Shown here: piece by piece, positions 35,600-48,775 of the stretch
How the letters are laid out: each line of letters begins with the position of its first letter
Position numbering within the stretch: position 1 is the stretch's first letter
Assembly: GCA_021904315.1 (NCBI GenBank)
Contig: CM038922.1
Location: forward strand, 16,715,347 to 16,779,346
Source: Sphagnum magellanicum
Lineage: Eukaryota > Streptophyta > Sphagnopsida > Sphagnales > Sphagnaceae
Length of the DNA stretch: 64,000 nucleotides
Reading direction: 5' to 3'
Made by a program: the position numbers and the translations under genes
Notes under the pieces: generated by a model
Databases searched by the model: none
Told to the model about the DNA's origin: nothing
Seen by the model: the letters and a program-made list of their open reading frames with translations, nothing else

Positions 35600-37560
35600 C
35601 CAACCATTCATAGTCAATCCAATGTCATTGCATCTTCCTCCATCTGGGTTAACTCTGGCTTCACACAAGCCAAAGAGACCTTCAAACAACAACTGGTTGC
35701 ATTTTCTAGCATATGGGTTTTGTTCAGCTCATTGGGTACCTGCATCTCCTCTGCTGACTTAAGTTGTAACCAAAAAGTCTTTGGTATTCTCTTCACCTTC
35801 ATTCATTCCTGGAGCATTTGCCATGTGTGACTCCTCAGGAGCAGGCTCAGTGATGACTGGAATTAACTTTGGGGTGTAGTCTGAAGACAAAACTGGCAGC
35901 TCAGACTCCAAAAAGCTTGCTTCCAAATTTAAATCCCCTATTTGGCTTGTTGAACCATTGCCATTGCCATCAGTCTTGGTATGTTCTGCATCCAGCTTTC
36001 CGACCAATTATATCATCTCCTCCAATTTCTCCCCCAATTTCTTGTTCTCATCATGCAGCTGGCGCAGCATGTCCAGATGCTGCATTACAACATGATAACA
36101 TGCAAAAGGAACACATGAGTGAATGTGAGTTGCAAGTGTCCAGCTTCAATGGGGCCAATGAAATAAATAATCCATGGAAGGAGAATATATTCATGATTGT
36201 TGGCATGCCATCTAAAATTTGGGCATCCTAGTGAAACACTGTGGTTGCCAGATTCCTGACTCAGACTTGCCTGTACAATGTTCTATGGCATGAAAATGAG
36301 GCCTGACCCCATAAGAGGTCCAAGTTCTAGGTAACAAGTTCAACATGTATGCTTAGTGAAACTTCAACTGTACAGCTAGCTACTTATTGCAAGGTGCCAA
36401 TGGACCTAAAACAATCCAGCCATCTGCTTGCAGCACAAAACCATAAATTGCACCATGTCCTTCCATCTGACATGACAGCATTCAGTAATGAAAATTATGA
36501 ACCTCCTGACTGCAAACTTTTAAGGAAAATCAGAAAAAATGAAACTGAATTCAGAGCATCCTGACACAGCAGGTCAAATGTGAAGCACCAAGCAACATTG
36601 ATGTGATTGTATGGGAAAAGTTCAACAAAAGAGAGTAAAAGCGATATCAGGGATTACCCAGCAACCCCAATACTGCAGGGTTGGCCAACATGGGTACCAT
36701 ACAGTATCAATGTGATGTGATTTCAAACCCACAGTGCTTGCAAATTAAGGCAATGGATCCTAGCAGATGGGTAGTTCATATCCCATCACATCTTCTATTT
36801 GTTATTTAGCAAAACCTAAACACTACAACAAATAAGAGTGCTGCTGTAACCTCTGACAGGAATTCACAAAATAATAGACAATCACCTTGACCATGCATGG
36901 CAGTGACAAGCTGCCATCACTCTCAACTGACTTTGTCATATGCCAACAACAGGTGACAATAAGGAAATGGTAAGCTGGTCAAAATACTGGACCCGCAAAG
37001 ATTGGAAATTCTGCATCTGCAGTATGTTGCACATTTCTGGAAGCTGTGAAAAAAACTCAGCAATCAAGAGACATAGCTAATAAAATGAAAGCCCTGTTGC
37101 AGGGCATAGTCTAGACAGCAGTCTAAGTGGCAACCTGAATATCTTCAACTAGGACAAGAAACAGAGGACAACATAGAAGCTTCTAAAGGTGCATCATTTA
37201 AGAGTTCAGAAAATTGAAAATTGAAAATCCAGTCAATCTCATCTAGGTATATATCTGCTGGCAAGTCACTTGGTTTGATAGACAGACAGGTCTAAAGTGA
37301 GGGAACAGTGGAAATTGTTGTATGGTGAATATAATCAGTAGTGTGAAATCCTCACAACTAACAGCAATTGTGGACACAGAAACATGACTCTTCTTGGTTG
37401 CCACTGCAAACTGCCCACACAACAGCAATAAAAATGAAAGCGATTGCAGTCATCAATTCCACATCTTCATGGTCTATTATGTGTCATTTACATGAAGCCA
37501 CTGTCAAATATTTATTCGAAGGGCAGAGACAGCTTGATTCTTGGCAGAAACTGTGACTAG
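35600..37560 (-). pseudogene. Gene B: truncated pseudogene copy of gene A/C
   Basis: 36,080-35,600 on the minus strand is a degraded copy of exon 2 of genes A and C. It has a coiled-coil start (MLRQLHDENKKLGEKLEEMI), then LDAEHTKTDGNGNGSTSQ, SSDYTPKLIPVITEPAPEES and an acidic C-terminus related to C (THMLENATSCCLK, ELTQMEEDAMTLD). An in-frame TAA follows LEEMI, and the C-terminal part is in another frame from about 35,800, so it cannot make the full protein. Homology to the A and C intron continues to about 37,560 (GCATAGAAGCTTCT, TTGAAAATCCAGTCA, ACAGACAGG) and then stops. No counterpart of exon 1 was found, so the 5' part is missing or replaced. Confidence 0.7.
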
Positions 37561-37862
37561 ATCCTTCAAGTCGAAGATTCTAGCTCTAAAGAAGCCATAG
37601 CTCAAACTTCAGTCTCTGCTGCTTGGAAGCCAAGATTGATCAAGCAGTCCAGAGCAATCATAAATTTGTCAAATTCATGACAACAGCTGATACTTGTGTG
37701 GCTGATGTCTTCATTTCCTATGCAAACTCAAACAACATTTCATTATGAAAACACAGCCATATTGAACAGGCACCATACTATGTCAGGTGCAGATCCACCT
37801 CACTCTTTTGAGCTCCCAAGTGCTTTATCTGGCTGATTTACCAAGGTGGGTGAAGGGTCTCC

Positions 37863-38336
37863 ATGACAAGCAGTTGGAAGGGTCATCTGCAGAGCTTGGA
37901 ATTGAAGAGCACACTACTATCTAAGTCTTGCTCTTCTGTTGCCAATTTGGTGCCAAGTGTAAAATTCCATCAAGTTTCTCAAATCCAGATGGTGGAAGCT
38001 CCCAGTTCTAAGCACCTGCAAATACACAACAGATCCAACATGTCAACTCTGTGGTGTCCGTCCAGCTGGATGTGGATGATGCATTTAGGGTCTGAGAGAA
38101 AGGATCTTACAAACCTGGATCCAGACCCTGCAATATTGACCTGCAATTGGGAGGGAGGGCGCACAGAGAGAGCAGCAGTCCTGGACTATAATGTTTGGAG
38201 TACAATTAGCTCCAATCATCACGTGACACCAAACTCAAGAGCTGATTGGAATCAAACTGGAAAAGATGCAGGATCAACGGAGGAGAATTTCGCAGGAGAA
38301 AGTCGTGGCAATACAGTAAGCTGTCCTCTGCCCTAG
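37863..38336 (+). other. Open frame of 157 codons, not recognised
   Basis: A complete plus-strand frame (MTSSWKGHLQSLELKSTLLS...) opposite to the neighbouring pseudogene. Its composition is not unusual, but it matches no family I know and has no supporting splice or promoter signal. It lies where homology to genes A and C has ended and may be part of an unrelated insertion. Probably not a gene. Confidence 0.2.
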
Positions 38337-38429
38337 TTATATGGAAGGTATAGTTTACACAACATTGCTGGTGGCTAACTTCTTCTCTCTGCTCATCACC
38401 CCTACCTAGTTATCTGTTGTTCTGCAGCT

Positions 38430-39130
38430 GGATGCATAGACAAAATTGAGCATGAATCCAATGTAGCCTGTCCAGCAACATGGCTCGTGACAAGACGAAA
38501 CAACCTTACTAATTCGTATCAGAACTGGCCTTCTATGATCTTCTTCAAGTCCTAAACAGAGTTGCTACTGAAAATCTTACGCCAGGCAACAAGAGGTGTT
38601 TTCTTCCTGTCCTGTTTGGTATGGCACACGGACGGCATTTTCTGGCCTATAAATTCAGCGTAGATTTACAATCGCATACAGCAAACTTGAGAGCGGACTA
38701 CCATCAAAAATACGAAAGAATGCGGCGGAAGGAGTTTCATCAAAGGCACAATTGCGCAGGGAGAAAGATTTCGTGACACAATAAAACTCTCTGCAACGTC
38801 TATCCTTCTGTAACAGATAACAAACACAACGTTACTACTAGTCGAAAACATACTACTCCTCTCCTGTCCATCAGCCCCTGCCTATGCGAGCCTGTGTTTC
38901 TACCGGAAGCATAAGCAAAATCGACCATCCCTCTACTACCATAGCGTTCAACAGCAAAGTTCAAGAGATAGAGAAATGAAAATACCTTGTTTGGAATCAG
39001 AATTGGTCTTCAATCTTTATCAGGTCCTCAAAACAAGCTCCTACTGCAGCATCTTGTTCACTAATCCTGCTTCACAAGAGGAATTTTCTTCGTGTCCTGG
39101 TTTGGAAAAGTTCCAAACACCATCGCTGAT
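38430..39130 (-). promoter_or_regulatory. Duplicated block related to the EAF6 upstream region
   Basis: 38,870-39,060 matches 62,360-62,590 upstream of EAF6. They share CCGGAAG-ATAAGCAAAATCGA, GTTCAAC, AGAGAAATGAAA, TACCTTG and ATCAGAATTGG, and a potential CAAG|GTAT splice donor on the minus strand (exon end 38,986 here, 62,510 there). 38,440-38,620 is a more diverged second copy (TATCAGAACTGGCC, TTCAAGTCCT). It probably contains 5' non-coding exon sequence; which gene it now serves is unclear. Confidence 0.5.
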
Positions 39131-39412
39131 CTGTTGCACACATGGAAGATGAGGAGTCCTTTGTTCCTTCAAGCTCCAAATTTTTTTGTAAAAATTTCAA
39201 AAAAATAAATCGCAGACTGAGCTTACAAGATTGCTGGTTAATAAATCACGAGCACCGAAGCGGATCCGTTTCGTCGTCGAAAATGCCTCGCGAGTTCTTC
39301 CGCTCTGTGAAGGTGCGTCCAGATACACTAGAATATTTATGTAAGGTTTTTTAAGTACAGGAGAAGGTTCCAACGATGAAACTGAAACTGAGACAGTAAA
39401 TAGGTGGGGGAG

Positions 39413-39620
39413 TACTAATAGCAAACCACCTGGACCAATCATTATGATGGGCCAATCAAAAACACTGAGCAGCAGTTAGATCATATTTATTACACTCTTT
39501 TCTGCAGGTGTACGGCGTGGTTGTGCCTTTTACGAGCCACCGCACGCAGTGCAATTATATACTAAGTCAAAACCATTATCGTGAGCCAGACCGGCATATT
39601 TTGACTTTTTTTGAGAATGT
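39413..39620 (+). repeat. CCAAT-pair dispersed repeat, copy 2
   Basis: Second copy of the family listed at 28,197. CCAATCA boxes lie at 39,435-39,441 and 39,452-39,458, again 17 bp apart. It ends in GGCATATTTTGACTTT. Confidence 0.75.
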
Positions 39621-42349
39621 TCAGTTCTGGTTTAGGAAGCATAATTTAAGAACCAACCCGGTTCTTTTTTTTTTTTAAAGTCATTTTAGAGAATCAGTCA
39701 GGGTTTCAATTTTTTTTAAATATACAAATCCATCCAGTTCTCATGCAAATGATTCTCATAAATGTGAGAATCATCGATTTTCAAAGGCGGTTCTCCGCTA
39801 TCGAATATCAAAAATTTACATTATTTTTTAATTTTTAAAGTCTAATTTTTCAATAAAAAAAGGAATGATTACAAATATTATAATAAATTTTAAGGAAGGA
39901 AAAAAAAAATGGAGAAAGAACAAGAAGAACCCATTTCAAAGTTTGGATTTATTGGTTATTGGGCATGTTGGTTTGAATGAGATAGGGAAGCACTTGAGAA
40001 AATCATTAAGTAGTGATAGTTGTTTAATGGTTATGTGGAACATCAATTGTAGTAACAACAGTTATAGCAACAATAACAATAAAAGAATCAAGTTATCAAA
40101 TTCCAAGTATTTCATGCACAACATATTTAACATATGTAACATTGAGGAAATCAAAAATGTTTTTTTTGGGTTTTTTGGTTATGGTGTTGTGTTGTGGATT
40201 AATTGCACATGAGCCCAAAATCCATTTGTAATTTTGTACTCATAGAAAATGAAATTTTAGAATTTTTATTGGTGAGTTAATAATTTCACGGGGTTTTTAG
40301 TTGACATATGAGTTTAATGTGAGTGGTGATAAACAACAACAATTGCAAAATGTGGATTTCAACTTAGACATGAAGGTTGATGCCACCAAGGCAAAAACAT
40401 GATGTAAAGATTCTTGCTTTTATTTTGGTGTCTTTATCTTTTCAATTGTTCCTCTAAATTGTGTTTAAGTTTTTTATTTCTTTTGTTGGAAGAATGTGAC
40501 GTCTTTTTTGCTTATAACTATGGTGGGTCCAAAGTCATTTTTATTACAATCAACGAGATGTGTGGTTCTAGGTGCTGATGTGATAGGAAATTAAATATTG
40601 ACATATTTAACAATAACTCCAAGAACAATAACATGTATTGGAAGTGATAGTTTCTTCCCAACTAAAGCAAGTTCTATCCCCATTTCTACAAGCTAGAAAC
40701 ATCTTGGAAAGCAAGTCAAATTTATTAACGTCATGTAAAGTATGTCATGTGCTACCATATTAGTGCTTACACTTATCATTGTTCAAACATCACATAAAAT
40801 AACATATAGTCATTCTAATTGATGCATCATACTTAAATCAAATGAAAATTCACCTACAACAAGTAGAAATCCAAGCCTGAAACACAAAACAAAACACAAC
40901 ACAAAATTATGTCCAATTTTTTTTGCATAAAACACAAAAAAATCTACAAAACAAAAAATACACTATATTTTGAAATTTGAAACTATCAAAAGTGATTTGA
41001 GAACCCACAACTTGGATTTATAACTTAAACACCAAATAACCCAAATCATGTTCACAATTAAATTGGCTCCAAGCTAAAAACATAATTAACTATGTTAACC
41101 AAACTTATTGTTAAACTAATTGTGACTTAATTCAGTAGTTAAACTAAGCCTCTTGACAAGTACAACAATATGTTGCATGATGAGACCTAGATCTTTGATC
41201 ATTTCTCATCACAACGTATTAACACGTTAAAACATGTTTTGAAATTACAAGAGATTTGAAACAGATTTGAAGCTATGATTTAAGAAATGAATATTCGATG
41301 AGATATTTTCATATTACATTTAGGCATGCTTCTAGATGAAGTAACTATTAGGATATTTACTAATAATGCCTAACTAACTTCCCATAATAGTTTCTACAGT
41401 CTGTAAATAGGAGAGGACCACCATGCATTCTAAACCTTATTCTTCTTGCTTCTTCCTTGCGTGAAAGTCCATGAATACAACGTTAGTTTTCTTTGCATGG
41501 AGCTATGTATGTTTGGGGATATGTATAGTAAGTATAGAACAAACAACCGATATGTTTTTTTCATGAGGCAATTGCATATCAGTGATGCTAAGATAATCCA
41601 AGCATTGGATTATTGTGACAATGTAACATTATTGTTTGCTAAGCAATGTGATATTCTTCGAAAGTCTCTGATCTTGCATAATTAAATCTCTTTAATTAAT
41701 TCTTATTGATCAAGTATTTCCAAAAATGAGTGTCCCACCACTTGGTTCATGTGGCTTGGAATTTCCAACAAAGTTTTCTCAAAATTCCTAACTCAACTCA
41801 AGGCAACGCTATGGAAAAAACATCTTACATATATTGGTTGAGTCTCTATTAGATGCAATGGTTGGATTTCCAACTAGACCAAACACAACAACAAACCCTT
41901 TTTTTTTTTTTTTAATTTCCAATTATGTGATATAGTCAAACCGGTGATCATCAACAAGAAGATTTGACCAAATATGGCTACAGACCAGATATGAAAGTAA
42001 AAAATAAACTTACAATCATTTTGTATTTTGGCTACTTGCTAGATGTTGTAGATATCCAGCAATTTCTTTAAATTTTTTGAAATCTGGCAAATTAGGGCCA
42101 TTTATCCACAAAAATCCTGCTGAGTACTTATACTACTCTTTATTATTTGCAGGCTATGCCATTGCACTCAGCATCTATGTCACTATGATCCTCAAGTCCC
42201 CACACTCTCCTTGTTATAGCAGAATGCCAACTATGGTATTTGGCTTTCTCCCCAAAATGGACAAAATTAGAGACATGATCATGTGACACCTTATGTTATT
42301 GTTATCTGCGATACCACAATACATCCGCAATCCACAATACCCACATAAA
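39621..42349. other. AT-rich intergenic region
   Basis: No recognisable gene. Short frames at 39,865-40,212 and 41,446-41,685 have no known relatives. The 41,340-41,470 stretch (CTGTAAATAGGAGAGGACCA followed by TTATTCTTCTTGCTTC) has the look of an old LTR promoter but has no recognisable ends or partner. Confidence 0.4.
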
Positions 42350-42436
42350 GTTTGAGTGAATCTGGCAGAGAACTTGTTATGGTGTTCAAAAATTCTGCCA
42401 ATGTTCGATGTCTGCTGGTGCCTGGAAGATTTTCAC

Positions 42437-45401
42437 TCAGCCAACCATTCCATCCTCAGACTCTGGTGTTGGTGCACCTTCCTCCATCTGGATCAATTCT
42501 TTCTTTGCCTCAGCCAAGAAAATCTCGAGGCAACATTCTTCTGAATCTTCCAGCATATGGGTTTCATTCCGGTCATACACACCTGGGGTATTCTGATCCC
42601 CTTCCTCTGTTCCATGAGAATTTGTCAAGTATGGTTCTGGAGGAAGATATTCAGCAATGACTGGAATTGACTCTGGGTTATAGTTTGAAGCCATTCCTGT
42701 CAACAGACAGTTCAAAGCACTTTGTTCCGAATTTGCACCCTCTCTTCCGCTTGTTGAAGCATTCTCATTGCCATCAGTTTGGCGATGTCCTGCATCCCAT
42801 TTTCGCAACAGCCCTATTATCTCCTCCAATTTCTTCACAGATTTCCGGTTGCAAGTATGCAGATCATACAGAAGATACATGCTTTGGCTTGTTGAACCAT
42901 TCTCATTGCCACCACTCCGGTTGCATTCTGCCTCCAGTTTTGTCAACAAGTTTATTGCTTCCCCCAATTTGTCCCCCGATTCCACATTGGTTTCAAGCAG
43001 CCGGGACAGCAAATTCAAGAGAACAGTAGTATCATGTGAAAACCTGCAAAAGCAACAAACAAGTGAACATGAGTTGCAAGTGTCTAGCTTCAATGGGGTC
43101 AATGAAAAAAAAAAATTCATGAAAGGTGAATACATCCATGCTTGTTAACATGCCATCCATGGTTGTGCCCACTTCTTCAATTTACCCCTTCAATCTCCTT
43201 TTGCTCTCGGGAAGCCAGGCTGGGCAATAAAAGGCCCCAGGCTAACCTAGGTAAAGTACTGCATGACAGAGAGGGGATTTCAACCCATACTTCTTGTGAC
43301 AAGCCATGAATCCTAGCAGATGGATCCTTTATATCCAACCACATCTTCTATTTGTTATCAAAGCAAAACATAAACCTGTGATAGGCAACCACAAAGTAAT
43401 AGAGGATAGCCTCCACAGGTATGGCATTGACCATGGCCATCACTTTCCGATGATTTTGTCATGTGCCAACAAGGGTGTACATACATAGGTAGTAAATATG
43501 CTCAAAATACTGGGCTAACTAATAAAAATCTTGATATACAGGTTGTGGCACATTTCTGGAATTAAAAAAAAAACCTCAGCAATCAAGAATCATAGCTAAT
43601 AAAAATTGAAGCCATACCAGGGTGCTCTGGCCTGCAGTCTAGTCTGCAACCTTCATATTTTGGTGAATTAATGGTCTTCAACTAGGGTGAGAAGTAGAGT
43701 AGAGCATAGAAGCTTCTTAAGGTGCATTGTCAAAGAGATCATAATATGGAATTGAAAATCCAGTCAGTCTCATCTGTCCATTTGCTTGCCAATCAGAGTG
43801 TCACAGACAGACCCATTTGAGGTAAGACTCTGGACTGCCATCAAACATGTTCAACATCGTCTTCCCAGATAGTAGAAATAATGGAACACTTGACTATTCT
43901 CAGTCTCTACCTAAAAGCGCCCGCAACAGGAAGTGAAACTGGAAATGATTGTACTGATCAATTTCAGCTCTTTATGGTCTATTATGTATCAACGTCAGTA
44001 CGCTTCCAACAGCAGGGGTAGATAAGTGTCAGAATCTGCTCAGAATTTCAGGCAAACAATTAACCAAAAATGTGTGTCTTGAGCTCCTATCACAATATCA
44101 ATAGCATTCAAGAGGCATAGCTGATAAAAAGGCATAGCTGATAAAAAAAGCCAACAGTAAGTTTTGTTTCATGTTAGCTTGCCTCTACACATGCAAGCAT
44201 CCAAACCTAAGGCATAGAGAGGACTATATAGAGGGTAGTGGTTGCAGCCTGCTGCACCCTGAACATATCCTTTGACCACACAACTGGTGACTACTTGGAT
44301 ACAGTACATCTGCTGTAGCCACTGAAAATCATATCCAGTGGCTGCAGTGTATCCAGAGAAAACTATAGATAGCACTTTGAAGGCCTGTTCTCTCAGTTCC
44401 CGCCAAGCCAAAACAAACAAGAATGAGTGCAGTCATAGTGTAATCAGTTGTGAGTGACACTGACAAAGTCTCAGACTGTCACCTTCATCATGAATGGCAG
44501 TGACTAGCTGCCATTATACCCCCATTCACTTCATCAGCTCTGGCCAACATTGTTTGCAGATGAGGGTATAATAGTTTTGCTAAATGTTCCAGACCAACAA
44601 TTATACAAAAATCTGAGTCATCAGTTTCCCTTGTACTTCTGGAAGCAACTCATCACATCACTACCACTCAAGAGGCATAGCTGATGAGAAAATTCAATAG
44701 TGTATCCTCATTCAATCCCCAACAAGCTTGCCAGAATAAGTTTCATTTCTAGCTTGCCCCTTTACAAGCAAGCATCCAAGCCTAATGCATAGAGAGGCCT
44801 ACATAGGGGGTAGTGGTTGGGACCTCCTGCACCCTGAACATATCCTTCAAGCACACCACCGGTGCAAGACAGTCTTCAAGGTTCATACTACAGTTTCTTT
44901 ATAGGTGCCTGTTTTACAAGAGATGCCAGGGAGGGTCTGCAGGTCTTCAGTATGCTCTGGTTTATCAACCTTCAGATGACATACTTTGGACAGAGATGAC
45001 AGACCTAGGATTAAAGAACTTTTTCACCCAGCAACCTTCAGATAATTGCTGACCACACAAAAATGACAATCAACAGAGAAGCTGAGAGTTAGTTCTAGCT
45101 CAGGTACTCACTGCACAGCTATCACTCACCACAATTCCCTGCCAGGAGCATATTAAGATTTGTGTGATTCCAAACAGAAAAAAACAGGGTGTCATACTAT
45201 GCTCCAGCCAGTTGCAATCATATTCATGGTGACAAAATGCACATGAATTAAAACCACTAAAACAGAGGGGCAATCAATCAATAGGTTATCCATCTGGGTT
45301 AGATATTTACTACTTTGGAGAAGCAACAAGCAATAAGAAGGTTTAACTTACACTGTTGTGTAGTCTGTGCGCTTATAACAGGATTTACCCTTGTCCGGCA
45401 T
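42437..45401 (-). CDS. Gene C: paralogue of gene A, two-exon short acidic protein (218 aa predicted)
   Basis: Family not recognised. Exon 1 is 45,401-45,352 (50 bp, MPDKGKSCYKRTDYTT plus two bases) with a GTAAGT donor, the same length and phase as in gene A. Exon 2 is 43,043-42,437, after a pyrimidine-rich TTGCTTTTGCAG acceptor, joining in phase to give about 218 residues. The protein has two related heptad-like modules (LLETNVESGDKLGEAINLLT and RKSVKKLEEIIGLLRKWDAG), each followed by a GGNENGSTS/DGNENASTS motif. Then come a Pro/Ser-rich linker and an acidic C-terminus (ELIQMEEGAPTPESEDGMVG). It is the least damaged copy. The 2.3-kb intron is collinear with that of A. Upstream sequence shares pieces with the regions of A and NNF1. 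Function unknown. Confidence 0.55.
44095..44960. repeat. Internal duplication within the gene C intron
   Basis: CTCAAGAGGCATAGCTGAT followed by AGCTTGCC, ACAAGCAAGCATCCAA, AGAGAGG, GTAGTGGTTG and CACCCTGAACATATCC occurs at about 44,105-44,290 and again at about 44,662-44,860. The gene A intron has the same arrangement (about 23,450-23,670, partly repeated at about 24,010-24,100), so the duplication predates the split of A and C. Confidence 0.6.
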
Positions 45402-46990
45402 AGTGACCTTGCGGGGCCTCTGTTGATCTGCATACAACAAAATTCCTTAGACAGAGCTCACAAGTTGCAAAATCCCACAAACATGAGCAATTCAGGCCAA
45501 CTTGCAACATACAATACACAATTGACCTTTTTGAAAAATGACACCAAAATTTGAAACTTCTGGGTAACTAAGAGCTCTATAGAGGCTCTGGATACCACCA
45601 TTGTATATCATACCAGAAGGGCAAGAAAGGAACCCCAAAACCTCTGGGAAGGAAGAAGTTTACCAATGGAAACCACACCAATCAGATGCAGGCACACTCT
45701 AGCAATGCAACCCAGAACCAAATTCACCAAGAAGTTGTAAAGAAACTCCTGCCCAATAAATCATATTATGCAACCCACAATGCACTCCACTCCACAATTA
45801 TGCAACTCAGCAAAATAAAGTAATAAGAACTCTCACATGAGTATCAAGGAATCTCCATACCCACATTGAAGGTAACCCTGACTGAGCAAAAAAGTTCTCC
45901 TATAAGTCAAAGAAAAACTCCCTGATAAGGACTGAGGAATGAACAGGGCAGAAGAAATAAAACAAGAAGAATAATATAGCTACTAGCAGTATGAACAGCA
46001 CTGACAGTCTCTCAGTTATTCAGGAACAATCAACAACACTAATACGATGTATGATAGTGACACTTTTATGACAACTTACCCAATGATTTCATCAGCTTTC
46101 TATAGTGGAATATACAAGCCTGTGTACTGAGTTACTTCCTGTTGCAACTCTGGAAGCAATGGCAGGACACAGCCATGATACTGGCTAGCACCCAACACCA
46201 TACAAGGGAAAACAAAGAGGCAAAAAAACAAACAGCAAAATTAGAGGAGACACACTAGGAAGAAGTGTAGGGTAAAGCTGTCCCAGACTGTGGGTGTGGG
46301 GGACATTCCCAAATGCAGGGCCGGACAGCCACTTTGTGTGTTTACAAATAAACAAGAGTTCTGCTAGGAGATTATTGAAGCAAACCTGCAGATCCGTTGC
46401 AGTGTCCTTGCAAAATGCTGCCTGGTCTGCAGTATCTTTCAGACCTCAATACAGATGAAGTAAGATACTTGTTGGTCTGCTGGACACCTGCAAAACCCTC
46501 ACATCCTGCAACATGTCAAGCTCTGTACAGGCCATGGAGGGGGTCAACAAATTCACTAGGAAAAGTTCAGGAATTTCAGAAACGCTCCAAGATTGGCCAC
46601 ACACAATGCAGCTACCACTCACTAAACTTCTTCTCCCTAGCCACTCATCACATTCCATCTAAAGTGCGAGTTTGTTTCGCTAAACAAAAAAATTCGAGAT
46701 CGTTGTCTACCTTGTATTGTTCAGCAGCCAGAATCACACACAAGGGGAGAATGGTAATCTTTGCCTCCTATCAGAAACTATCTTCTATCTTCATCAAGAT
46801 TGATGACCTTGCTTCCTTCCTTTCAGAAACTAATCTTCTGTCTTCATCATGTACTTCTTCTTCTTCTTCCTCTTCTTTTTCCTGCTGCTGCTGCTTCTTC
46901 TTCTTCTTCCGGCGGCCTTTCTTCTGCTTCCTCGGTTTGTTTTCCCCTTTTGCTTCGTCTTTTAGTTTTCTTCCTCTGCCCAACTGGTAT
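45402..46990 (-). promoter_or_regulatory. Gene C 5' region, partly shared with gene A and NNF1 upstream blocks
   Basis: 45,410-45,510 matches 24,520-24,650 upstream of gene A exon 1. Further out, 46,725-46,870 (AGCAGCCAGAATCACACACA, CCTATCAGAAA, a TCTTCTTCTTCC tract) matches 4575-4690 upstream of the NNF1-like gene. The 1.2 kb between is not shared and may be an intron or an insertion. A TA run lies at about 46,987-47,001. Confidence 0.5.
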
Positions 46991-47419
46991 ATATATATAT
47001 ATTGGTGAATTTTCACACTGGCGAGAAAAACGTTTGGAAATTTTGGCTTTAAGTGGAAATTCAAAAAATAAAATAAAAATTGGCTAAAACTTTTTGAATC
47101 ATTCGCCGAAAATTCGAAACCACAAAATTGAAAAGGAAAAGAAATCATATCCTTTGAGTAAAAGATTTTTTTCCCCTGGGAAGTGTGATAGAAGTGGCAC
47201 AGTGCTGCTTTGTCTCCTTTCCTCTTCTCCTCCTTTGAATTTTGTCTCTTTTTTTGTTTACCCTTTTCTTTCTCCTTTTGTTGTTGTTGCCGTTCTATTT
47301 TTTTTCATGTTTTGTGAAATCATACTGTGGGCAAGCACAATAGCCGCAAGCCAGAAGTGGGCAAAATGACATAAAGCACTCTGACAAGATCACGACAAAT
47401 AATTATCTTTCTGGCGCAG

Positions 47420-48430
47420 CGTGATTGGGTACCTCCATCGAAAAAAAATCTCTCTACGTAGGCCTCCCAAAAAATCAATTTTTTATTATTCAACTGTTCA
47501 TGAGTTTTTCATCGCAGCAGCAGTCGCAGTAACCAGCTTGTGGTGTTGGAAGCTACGCTTTCCATCGCTACTCTCTGGAGACTTCAAGTCCATCATCGAC
47601 TCCATCTCTCCTGCAGTAGCTCCTTTGCTGCTGGTTCTAGGGCTAGAATCCTCTACTAGAACTTCTTCCATCTCCTCTTCTACCTCCAGCTCTTGATCCC
47701 AAGTTCTGCACCCACCACCACCACCAGTGGAGCACACTGTGGACGACGCAGACTGCGCAGTGCACGCCGGACTTCGAACAGACAACTGGCGAGCTCGGGT
47801 GAGGGGAAGTACTCGCGCGCTGCGCTGCCGCAAAAGCGCAGTGGCAGCGGAAAGCAGACGTTGGCTTCATTGCGGCAGAGATTCTGACAAGACAGTGAAT
47901 AAAAAATAAATAAAGAAACCTGGCACTCTGGTTTGCGGCAACAGGGATTTGCGAGAAGCAGGACCGACCGAGAAAACCCTTTCTGTCTCCCTCCCAAGAG
48001 CGAACACAAGACGCCGAACACCCCACACTGTCCATAGCCAAAGAGCAGCTTGACTGCTGCAGACCTGCCGCTTGGGGAACACAGGAGGATTTCAACAGCA
48101 GCGCCACAGGGAGTCCTTTCTTGTTTTGCTGGCTATGGATTTTTTGTTTGGCAAGGTCTTCTGCCTTTGAACTGCAGCAGAGAGCATGACATGAAAGCCG
48201 AAAAGGAAACGAAGAAGGTTTTAGGCATAACAGCGACGGCGATAGCGTCAAAGCGACGAACAAGCACGCGGTGTGTGAGGAGTTCGAGAAACCCAGCCAG
48301 CGTTTTGGAATCTTTCGCGGGAGGGATCAAAGCGCAATAGCATGAGGTCGGACAGCAAAGTAAGCTCTAACTTTGCAGCAAGGATAGTGACGATGGCGGC
48401 CCCGACCTCAACAACAGCGTCGTTGCAAGT
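47420..48430. other. GC-rich island with overlapping open frames on both strands
   Basis: About 1 kb of sequence rich in G, C and CG dinucleotides between AT-rich flanks, typical of a plant promoter plus first exon. Candidate frames are 47,833-47,498 minus (111 codons, acidic C-terminal half DQELEVEEEMEEVLVEDSSP), 48,263-47,643 minus (206 codons, Cys/Ser-rich) and 48,050-48,340 plus (96 codons). None is recognised. The 47,833-47,498 frame is the most protein-like, and a GGTGGGTGCAG acceptor-like site lies at about 47,707. A T-rich run of about 22 follows at 48,438. Confidence 0.3.
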
Positions 48431-48775
48431 TTAAAGTTTTTTTTTTTTTTTTTTTTTTTGGAAACCCTTATAGGGTTTTATGCTTATGACGATTTCAAGT
48501 TTTTAGGGTTTCAATATTTGTAGCGTCCCCGAGTTTTTAAGGTGTTAACCTGTTTGGTCACACTCAATGGTGAAGGTTTTGCCACCCAAAAAATAAACCA
48601 AAAAATAAAAATACACACACACATATAATCACATCATCATGATGTACGGTGGTTCCCAGGTACACTACAGAGGTGGTTCCATGCACCCATAGCTTCTGTC
48701 TCTATGTCAAATGCACTACAGAATGCACCACAAGTTTCTGGCCCACACTGTATTGGTCCCCAAATGCATTTGTCT

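Noticed and set aside
41340-41700. Possible old LTR
   Set aside because: Promoter-like text only; no ends, no partner copy and no target duplication were found.
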